From positions 288,698,187-288,762,186 of the forward strand of contig JAUMIR010000001.1 of the NCBI GenBank assembly GCA_030847615.1: DNA of 64,000 nt. Reading direction: 5' to 3'. This DNA comes from Gambelia wislizenii. Its lineage: Eukaryota > Chordata > Lepidosauria > Squamata > Crotaphytidae. Under the pieces are notes generated by a model. It had not been told where the DNA came from. It did no database searches and worked only from the letters and a program-made list of their open reading frames with translations. Below are positions 55,968 to 64,000 of this stretch, in pieces. A program made the position numbers and the translations under genes. Within the stretch, counting starts at the first letter, position 1. Each line of letters starts with the position of its first letter.

Positions 55968-56110
55968 TGAACTGTTTTAACTGTTTTTAAAAATCCTTTT
56001 ACATGTATGTTTTAAATTGTTTTTAGTATTAACAGCTTAATTCTATTTTGATGTTGACTTTCCATATGTTTTTAACTATATTGTAATCATTTTAATTTTT
56101 TGCAAGTCAC

Positions 56111-56475
56111 CTCATCCCAATCCAACAACGACCAGTACTCAAAGGTGCTGCTGTGTTCCATCTCAATTGTGCTATTCTGGGGGGAAATACAGTTACTCAT
56201 TGCACCAAATCAGAGCCTGGGAAAGTTAGTTTTCTGGATTAGAATGTCTTGATTCCCTCAGGTCATGCTGCCTAGAGGACGCAGGGAGCTAAAGTCCATA
56301 ATGCTCTGCTCCCAATTCCTGATCTGATTCCTCTTTCTTTTTTCCAGTTTTTACCACCATGCAACATGCTGGCTTTCTCAGGAGAAATTAGAGTCATGAT
56401 CCAGGCAGCATGTGTTACACTGGGGCTTTATTTTAAAAGGCATTTATTACATTTTTCATGTGATTTCAAGCTATA
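56111..56475. other. Nothing recognised
   Basis: Single-copy-like DNA between LINE and Helitron. Confidence 0.4.
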
Positions 56476-56932
56476 CTAGCTGGACCCAGTGTACCATATG
56501 TCATAAAAAAAAACTCCCCCCAAAAAACTCCCAGTAGACCTCACAACAACCCTTTAAGGTAGGCCGGTGGGTTTAAATTCCTTCTCCCCCTTCTCAGTGT
56601 TCCACACTTTTCCTGGAATTGCTGAGGGTAACTTGCTGTGTTACCCTGTTGCAGCCACCACCAGTTGACTGCCTGGGTCCAGCCCAGTGGCAGCAGTGGC
56701 ATCCTGCTGTTTCCATCAGTTGACTGCCTGGATCCCATCGCAGCCCATGACTGATGAGTGGCTGAGGGAGTGAGAGGAGGGAGGGGCCTTTGTGTGGTGG
56801 TGATGCAAATTGAGTGGATTGTGATATGTAGAGGGAATTTGCATGTGGGTAGTGATTGGTTGGGTGTGCTTCCTGAGCAGCCAATCAGCACACTGGGAAA
56901 GGCAACATACCCAAGAGAATTTTATATATAGA
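56476..56932 (-). mobile_element. Non-autonomous Helitron, 457 bp (minus)
   Basis: On the minus strand it starts TCTATATATAAAATTCTC and ends CTGGGTCCAGCTAG, flanked by A and T as expected. It shares both ends, the 'cagccaatcagcacactgg' block and the 'ggtgggtttaa' block with 43094-43981 but lacks the minisatellite. Confidence 0.88.
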
Positions 56933-56964
56933 TATCATTGACAAACCAGAGATAAGACTATTGC

Positions 56965-57230
56965 TCCATCTTAATAGCAATAGCACTTACATTTCTATAC
57001 TGCTTTATAGTACTAAGCACTCTCTAAGCAGTTTACAATGTGTTCAATGTGTTAGCTAATTACCCCCAACAAGCTGGGTAGTCGTTTTATCTACCTACGG
57101 AAGGATGGAAGGCTGAGTTAACCTGGACCCCTCAGGATTGAACTCACAGTGTTGTGGCTTGCAGTACCACATTTAACCAGTGTGTCACCAGGGCACTTTA
57201 AAAGGATAATGCACAAAGGAGGCAAGAGTG
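56965..57230. mobile_element. Old squamate SINE/LINE relic
   Basis: 'tagcacttacatttctatac', 'ctctctaagcagtttac', 'acggaaggatggaaggctgag', 'attgaactcacag' and 'accagtgtgtcacca' occur in an order I associate with a common, old squamate repeat. Boundaries are rough. Confidence 0.5.
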
Positions 57231-57384
57231 AACAGCTGAAACCAAGTGCTAAATAGTAAGAAAACAGAAGCAGACAAGTCAGTCTAAACCATGGTTTGCC
57301 CACTGAGTATCTAGAAGCCCAGAATGATGGATTATGGATTGTGTAAACCCTAGTTCAGCATGATGTCTGAACTGAGCCATTGGC

Positions 57385-57505
57385 CTGAATCTTATTGGTT
57401 AGTCCCATCTGGAGTAGATCCACTGAATCAACTGTTGGATGATAAGTTAACAGGTAGGCAAGTCCCATTGATTCAGTGGGTCTGTTCTAGATTAGACTAG
57501 CGATA
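57385..57505. mobile_element. Palindromic relic ('agtagatccactgaatcaa')
   Basis: 'tggagtagatccactgaatcaa' is mirrored by 'ttgattcagtgggtctgttctag'. A weaker copy is at 31440-31535. Confidence 0.6.
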
Positions 57506-57799
57506 GAACACAGTGAATAGCTGGTCCAAGTTCACTCAGTGAGCGTCATGAAGGAACATGAATTGTTTGAATCCATCATTATCTGATCTGCCTCTAATAC
57601 TCCGGCCACTCAAAACCATCATTTCAAGCCTGGATTCTAACTAGTGTTAAATCAGATAAAATGATTTAACTATTCAGCTGAGTAGGCTTTCCCTCCCCCC
57701 TCCCATTCCAAACCACAAAGCCAGGTGAGCAAGAATGTTAAATCATCATGTATTTAAATAAAATATGTAAATGAGCATGCATTCTTTTCTCCCCCCCCC

Positions 57800-58110
57800 T
57801 TTTTTTTCAGCTGTTCTTCAAGCAGTGGAGTAATGTGGCCATGCCATATCTGACCATCTTTATAATGATCCTTTCCCACCACACAATGGTTCTCTGTGGT
57901 CAATTAATTAATGTTTGTGAAGCTTATTGTGGCTCTCGGATGAAAGGAGTTACAGCCTGTAAAGTAATTGTATTATGCTGATGATGAGTGATGCCGTGTG
58001 ATAGCACGAAGCTGCTAACCCACTGCAAGTGGTGAGGAAGGTTAAAGTTCAGGGTTGGTTTATGTATCAGATTAATTTGCCATTAAAAAGTTGATTTCAA
58101 CTGGGAAAAT
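57800..58110. other. Candidate conserved non-coding element
   Basis: Single-copy, balanced composition, with 'caattaattaatgtttg', 'gctgatgatgagtgatg' and 'gattaatttgccattaaaaag' motifs of the kind common in developmental enhancers. No frames or repeats. Inference only. Confidence 0.3.
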
Positions 58111-58427
58111 GAAGAATGGGGAAAAGTGGTTCCCTTCTAGCACAAATCATGACAACTCAGATACTATTTCTTAATTGTTGTTTCCCCTTGTTCCACTATG
58201 CAACTTTGTGGATGCCTCAGATGTGATTTCTGCTAACCAAAGATGTAAAGACCACTCTCCCCACTATCACTTCTGCAGAAGGGCCCTGAATAAGAAAACC
58301 AGCAGATGGTGGACCATGTGAGGGCAATTTGGTTACAAGGACCACTGCAGCATCTGTGCTTTGATTGTCTATAGAGGGGTTGATGTTACCTCACAATACT
58401 GTCAATCTTAGGTCTTCCCATGATATA

Positions 58428-58453
58428 TATATGTGTGTGTGTGTGTGTGTGTT
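58428..58453. repeat. (AT)n(GT)n microsatellite
   Basis: Short dinucleotide run. Confidence 0.9.
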
Positions 58454-58454
58454 C

Positions 58455-60340
58455 AGGGTTTATGAATCTTTCCTGACTTATAGGATTTACAAGAAAGTCT
58501 TTTGTTTTCAGCTGCAAATAACTGCAGTACTATATTTTGGTGGGCACAGAAATTATGTGGGGGAAGGCAGAAAAGGGAGTCTATTAGCTGCTCACAACAA
58601 CTGTTCTGTTTCATTACTCTGGATGTTTGGCTATTGTGGACCACCCTTCATTCTACAACCAGGGTATGAAACATGCAAGCCTCCAAGTGTTGTTGGACTG
58701 GAGCTCCCAGCAGCCCTCACCATTGGCTGTGTTGGCTGCAGCTTCTGGGAATGGCAGCCTGACTATTGCATGAGACCTGTATGAGTCTCACACTCACCCC
58801 ATTCTACACTCACATACAGCCCTGTGGATGGGGGTATTTTTATCCCCAAAATACATTGGAATTCCTATGGGGTCAGAAAATTCCCCAGAGCTCACTCAAT
58901 GCAAAGTTTTTTTAAAACCCATGTGGAGGAAGGTTAAATGTGCCTGTCTCTCCTGGACTCTAGGCATCTGTTTTGAGGTTCCATTGATCTGAATGGGAGA
59001 CATTCAGCCTTCAATCCTATAGACAATTACCTGGGAGCAAGTCCCATTGAACTCAATGGGATTTGCCCCTAAGTCAACATGTACAGGATCCACAGTACAG
59101 CTGGATGATTGTGCTTTCTGTGCGGCCTTACCGCATGATGTTGTGGTTTTTCCAATGTTTTGCCATTCCAGTACTGGGGAAAACAGAGATAAAACCACAT
59201 CTTTTTACTAGCGGATTTTCCTAGTTATGCAGTAAGGTAGCACAGAAAGCCTTCTGGCTGTCCTGCCACTTTACTTTGGTATGCAATAAGCCTCTTTAAA
59301 ACCCAAGATTCCATTGGATGCAGCCATGGCAGTTAAAGTGGAATCATAGTGCTACAACTGTGTTGTGTGCAAGGACCCCAAGTAATTCAGGAAAATCCTC
59401 TACCTGTTGCCTATTGCAGCTTATACAAAATTTCTGGCCCTCCTTCCAGGCCAAACCAAAGTGAGAAACAGAAATAGGCTGCTGCTGCTGCTGCTGTCAT
59501 TCTTCCAAAACCAGGCGGCCGTCACTGGTGTACGATTGCATGCGAACGATAAGCCATCGAGTTCATGACCTAAATCTAATGGTTGCTTTTGTCATCTGCA
59601 CTGGACAATTAAGTGACTGAGGAGTGAAACTGACATGGAGGAGCAGATTTTTGCCTCCCAGCTGCTTTCAAGACTTAGATTTCACTGTATCATGTTCAGG
59701 AAAGGTCAGAGCTCTGGCCAGCTGACCAGCATAGAGGTGCAGATGGCTCTGTTTGTCACCTGACTGTGGAGGGCCTCTGCAACCTGCTGCAAAGGGCCAG
59801 GGTTCATGGAAAGGTTACAGGCATCTACAAAACGCAGATTACAGAACACCATTACTCTGGCCTTCCTTTTGCTCCAAAAACACACAGGCCCTCCGTGGTA
59901 CAGCAGTAGAGCCAAAGCCACAAGGGGAGACTGGAAAGAAGAGAAGGTCAGGGTGGAAAATCCTCCTGTTCAAACAGAGGTGCTTTGAGTCCTACCCAAT
60001 CTGTCAATGAAACAACAACCAAAAGAGTTTCTCGCTTTCTTAATGGAGAGACTACCATGATCTGTTCAAAACTCACACAACTTGGTTTCCACTCTTCTGA
60101 TAATCACACTACCTAAGAGAACTGAACTGGCAGATGTCCTTTGCATCAGATGAATGTCTCTTAATTTGGACTATAAAATAATCAACAGAAAATGAGAAAA
60201 TTGTTTCCCGTTTCAAATCATGAAGCCACCGGGATGCTTCATAGGCAATTGAAGCTCCTGAGTGTCACTGTATTTTTCAGGATTTTTATTAAATCAAACC
60301 TCTCACCAAACTTTGCAAGTCTTTGAAGAGGAAAAGAATT
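58455..60340. other. Single-copy DNA with scattered relics
   Basis: 58675-58765: palindromic MITE ('ggagctcccagcagccctcaccattggc' / 'gcttctgggaatggcagcc'). 59030-59095: 'caagtcccattgaactcaatggg' relic. 59290-59360: half of an M-family MITE ('ggcagttaaagtggaatcatag'). 59482-59496: (TGC)5. The 85-codon frame at 59753-60010 has no recognised motif. Confidence 0.45.
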
Positions 60341-60514
60341 TTTTGTTGTTGTTGTCACGTGCTTTCAAGTTGTTTCCGATTTATGGTGACCCTAAGATGA
60401 ACCTGTCACAGGGTTTTCTTGGCAAGATTTGCTCAGAAGGGGTTTTCCTTTGCCTTCCTTCATCTGAGGCTGAGAGAGTGTGACTTGCCCAATATCACCC
60501 AGTGGGTTGCTGTG
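60341..60514 (-). mobile_element. Sauria-type SINE (minus), head missing
   Basis: (GTT)n, 'cgtgctttcaagttgtttccgatttatggtg', 'cagggttttcttggcaag', 'ctgaggctgagagagtg', 'cacccagtggg'. The tRNA-like head after 60514 is absent. Confidence 0.83.
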
Positions 60515-60571
60515 GCCCCTTAATAAACACCTCTGTGTAAGAAATTCTTGCAAGTCATCTGTGGCACAAAT

Positions 60572-60655
60572 CTAGATTGATAGATAGATGGATAGAGGAT
60601 AGATAGATAATGGATAAATAGATGAGACAGATAAGAGAGATAGAAATAGGGACAG
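60572..60655. repeat. (GATA)n-like microsatellite
   Basis: Interrupted GATA/GATG units. Confidence 0.9.
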
Positions 60656-60674
60656 AGTAGAAGTGGAAACTGGG

Positions 60675-60885
60675 GAATGCTGCATATGTTGTTGAACTGC
60701 AACTCCTAGCAGCCCCAACCAACATAACCAATGGTGAGGAATGTTGGGAGCTCCAATCCAACAGCATCTGGAAGTCCACACAATTCCAACCTTTGGCATA
60801 GATAGAATTAGACATAGATATAAGAATGGATATACAGTTGTTCCTTCACATTCGCTGGGGTTTGGAAACTTCCAGCCCACTTGCC
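60675..60885. mobile_element. Palindromic MITE and a Tigger-like end
   Basis: 60690-60780: 'ctgcaactcctagcagccc...atggtgaggaatgttgggagctcc' (actcccag family). 60836 onward: 'cagttgttccttcacattc' then 'ggggtttgg', related to 15110. Confidence 0.5.
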
Positions 60886-63019
60886 TTATAAGAGCCTTGT
60901 CTTTAAAATGCCTAGACACTTTGTATAATAACCACTTGAAGATTGGATCTTCATCTTTCCTGAATCCCCAACATCTAAGCTTTTTTTTAACTTGGAAAAA
61001 GGAGCTGCAAACTTACATGGAGTCCTGCGGGGAGGGAAGCTAGTAGGTATCACACACACACAAAGCAAGTAAGCACAAAAGCATGTGTAAGGCCAGCTAG
61101 CCTGATCCACACTTTTGGAGCTCTCCTCAGGCAGAAAGCTGCCCAACTAGAGTGCTGTGGCTCAGGCTGGCTGTCAACTAGCCCAGTTGATGCTTTCTGC
61201 AAGTGACAGGTCAACCACTTGAGAAGAGCCTGTGGATTAGAACACTTGATCTTTGAAGGCAAGCTCACCATCATCCAAAGGTTCTGACTGCCCCCCCCCC
61301 AAGTTGCCAATATTCCTCAATGTCCTATGGGGAAAGTGTTGATATGAGGTTTTGACATGGGTGTGGGATTTGGCTGGTAGCCCAATTCAAGCTTACCCTC
61401 TTCCATTAATGGTATAGGTATTAGCTATCTATTGGTTTCACTGTCCTATCGGCAATACAAGTATAACAATGCTGACCCACTTTATAGCAGCCTCTGCCTA
61501 GCTAATATTCTCCAAATGTATTGGACTGCAATGCACACCATCCCCAGGCAGCATGGCTGATGTTTTGCTGGTTGGGGAAGATGAGAGTTGTCCTCCAAGT
61601 AACAATTCCATATCCAGTAGCAGCCTTCCTCAACCTAGTATATCTACGAGGTTGTTATATAAAGTTATTACAAGGATTTCTAACATACAAGAATCTCTTT
61701 GAATGCTTTGCAGTGTTCTATGAATGCAAAGGATTATTAAAATTTAAAAAAACAATAAAAGCAGAAGTAGCAGTGTTGATAGACTGGCATTGAGAAACGG
61801 GACGGACTATGCACATTTGCAGATGCCTTTCCCTGATGGGCCTCTGTAAAGAGAATGGGCAATGGGATCCCTTTTCCTGGATCTGCCCCTGCTATCTAGC
61901 ATGTTGCCTGACCCCAATTATGGACATCACATTTTACCATGGTCATCTGTTGGGTGAATCTGGGTAGCAGCTCACATATAGATTTCCCCGTGATTGGGAC
62001 CTTGGCATTGTTAGATGCCTGACTTCCCAGAAACAGACAAGTGAACATTCCCTCTTCACTTTTAGGGTAGATTTCCCCCCCCCCACCTGACACCCTTCAG
62101 ATGTGTTGGTTTACAAATCCCATAATCCCCTAGATGGCTGGGAATTGTGTAAGTTGTAGGCCAATGTGTCTGGATGGGATCATGCTTCAGCAGAGTGACT
62201 TAGAGAACTGCATTCCATGAAGCAGTGAATAAAATAACAAATACACTCCAAGGAGTAATGGTTTGTAGGTCTCAGTAGTGCTGCTTTAGTTTTGGTAGAA
62301 TTCAGTCCTTAATGAAACTAGTACGCTAGAAAAAGAAGTGCTGGGATAAAGAAATAAATATGTGGAGTGGAGTGCCATCTAAAGGCAAAAGTGGATCATT
62401 GCAGCAAAGTTCTTCGTTTCCTGGAAGACACACAAGAAAATAACTATTGTGAAAGAATGTACTAAAGCTATTTAAAAAGGTAAACTTAATCACCATGTTA
62501 ATAGCATTATAGCAATAGCAAGGTGAATGTCAAAAATATACTTGGATACTATGAAAATAAAGTAACAGTAACATTTTGACCACAATTTTTCTTTAATATA
62601 ATTAAGACAAGAGCCACCTGTTGGCAAATCATAAAACCACAGATAAAAGGGGACCTTAGAGGTCATCTAGTCCAGGGGATGTTAGCTGTGGCCCTTCAGA
62701 TGTTTTTGACTTATAATCTCCATAAGCCTTAGCCAAGATAGCCAATAGCAAAGGGCTATGGAAGCTACACTCCAAAAAACCTCTGGAAGGCCATTTTTGC
62801 CAATTCCCTGTCTGGTACAACCTGAAAATACAACACTGGAGGCAAGTACAGGAAAACTGTCAGATGGCTACCCAGCCACTGCTTACATACTGTGCCTCCA
62901 AAGAAAGGGAGCTCACCACTGTCACCCAAGGCAAACTTTTCTACCACCAGACTTTGCTCTTACTTAGGAAGTTTCTCCAAACATTTAGCTCAAAATGTTT
63001 AGCCCTCTAGAGTGACAAA
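60886..63019. other. Single-copy DNA with short relics
   Basis: A C-run lies at 61291-61300. 61520-61600, 62085-62175 and 62680-62790 hold decayed arms of the 'cttcagatgt...ataatccc' MITE family. No gene is recognised. Confidence 0.4.
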
Positions 63020-63569
63020 CGAGACTGTCAGACACTCTAATGTGGCTTGCATTTCAGACGGCGTCGTTCCGTGTCATCATGCTCCCATTTGGCTGTCATT
63101 ACGCTGGCACTTCTTTTTATTGACGGGCTAAGCCGTCCATGGATCCCCCATTCCGTTTCTGTAATGGAATATCCTGCAACTGAAAAGATGCCCTGTTATG
63201 CTGGAATGATGCCAGAGTCAACAAGAGGTCTGTGCTGGAACACTTCCAGGTGAGATCGGGACATCGAGGTAAGTGACACACTTTTTTGTATGCTACCCCA
63301 GTTACTTGTAATTATTTAAGTGTGTTTTTGTACTTGGTGTTACTTTTCTGTAGTGTTTTTGTTTTCGAATTTCCCACGCTCTTGTCTTCTCACAAAAACA
63401 GCTGGGATTTCAAACCAGGAAGTGAAGGGAGCTCCAGTCAAGCTCCATTCACTCCTGGGCTGCCCATTTTCATTTTTGTGGCATGACAGGAACAGGAAAG
63501 GGATAGGAGAGGAGATTGCAAGATGGGAATGCTTTTTGTTTGTTTGTTTGTTCCTGTCTCATAATCTCC
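63020..63569 (+). mobile_element. N-type 3-bp-TSD DNA element
   Basis: Left end CGAGACTGTCAGAC, right end GTCTCATAATCTCC, with AAA on both sides (63017-63019, 63570-63572). The N/P repeat ATTGACGGGCTAAGCCGTCCAT is at 63119-63140. Shares 'cacttccaggtgagatcggga' and 'atttcccac...ttctcac' blocks with 39282-39853. Confidence 0.72.
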
Positions 63570-63696
63570 AAAGAAGGAAGAATTTTGCTACCTTTCTTTC
63601 CTATGAATGCAACGTCTCCACTTTTCCTCTGTGATGTAGCCCAGTAGATGCAGTCAGAGGAAGTGTTTACCAAAACAAGGAGCTTTTTCTAACTTA

Positions 63697-64000
63697 GGAC
63701 TTTATCAGATGGGGCTGTAATTGCAGAATTACAGCATTACAGTATCGCAAATGAGTTCCCATTATCACATGACATTGTTGTTCTACCATGGTCAATGTGT
63801 GCTCCACCCATTAATGGCTTGTCACTTTTTATTGACAGGAAAATCTGTGAATAGCCCTCAATATCACTCTTTTTACAGTATTGATGAGCATGCAAAATCA
63901 CATCCCACTGTAATTGCTCAATTACAGCATGAATGGGCAGTCCTTTCCCCCCTCCCCTTTCCCAATGAGAACAAAAGATGCACAGAATGCTGTTTTAATG
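63697..64000 (+). mobile_element. P-type 3-bp-TSD DNA element, cut by window end
   Basis: Left end GGACTTTATCAGAT after TTA. Subterminal hairpin GCTGTAATTGCAGAATTACAGC (63714-63735) and an internal one at 63907-63928. Same orientation as 32493-33094, and the sequence stops before the right end. Confidence 0.8.

Larger units (their letters stand above)
55130..56110 (+). mobile_element. L2-like LINE 3' fragment, split by a Penelope-like insertion
   Basis: 'tttggaactccctccttatagagcc' at about 55325 is the conserved L2 block, preceded by 'gggatggttggtgggaccatg'. The T-rich UTR resumes at 55968 and ends near 56110 ('gcaagtcacctcatccc'). A 12-bp duplication flanks the insert. Confidence 0.65.

Overview
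The window looks like intergenic or intronic DNA of a squamate reptile, most likely an iguanian-type lizard. No convincing host exon, rRNA or tRNA gene, promoter or CRISPR was found in 64 kb; the protein-coding remnants I recognise all belong to transposable elements. The squamate call rests on the repeat mix: tRNA-derived Sauria-type SINEs with a BovB-like tail, 5S-rRNA-derived SINEs with the same kind of tail, BovB (RTE), CR1, L2-like and L1 LINEs, a Penelope-like element fragment, non-autonomous Helitrons, and many short DNA transposons.

Layout. 1-1955 is a 5'-truncated L1 (minus strand) with an open 639-codon reverse transcriptase reading frame. 4.2-5.1 kb has a LINE tail, a hairpin-rich element and a 99-bp minisatellite. 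6.9-16 kb has an N element, a large palindrome at 11.2 kb, a P element at 14.4 kb holding another palindrome, and SINEs. 17.6-22.5 kb has CR1 and BovB fragments, one BovB split by a DNA element. 22.5-34.4 kb is dense in DNA elements (palindrome at 25.7 kb). 35-41 kb has L2 and CR1 pieces and a three-layer nest (39.2-40.6 kb). 41.2-44.7 kb is a long CR1 split by an 888-bp Helitron. 45-57 kb has a further palindrome, P and L2 elements, SINEs, a Penelope-like insertion with a decayed hammerhead-like motif, and a second Helitron. 57-63 kb is mostly single copy with relics; 63-64 kb has an N element and a P element cut by the window edge.

The most interesting system is a population of non-autonomous DNA elements that make 3-bp target duplications. 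Three structural groups occur. (1) N and P elements, about 540-750 bp, have ends near GGACTTTATCAGAC and share a 22-bp internal inverted repeat in ten copies. (2) CpG-rich foldback elements, 186-351 bp, have ends near GGAGATTTTCAGAC and arms up to about 160 bp that are nearly identical. (3) F elements, about 510-860 bp, have ends near GGGCTTGTCTACAC. Five insertions can be checked against an interrupted host element, and each gives a clean 3-bp duplication. No transposase gene for them is visible here, so the mobilising enzyme must be encoded elsewhere. Superfamily assignment is open.

Limits: everything was read by eye. Ends of old repeats are approximate, and family names are from memory of family hallmarks, not from a library search.
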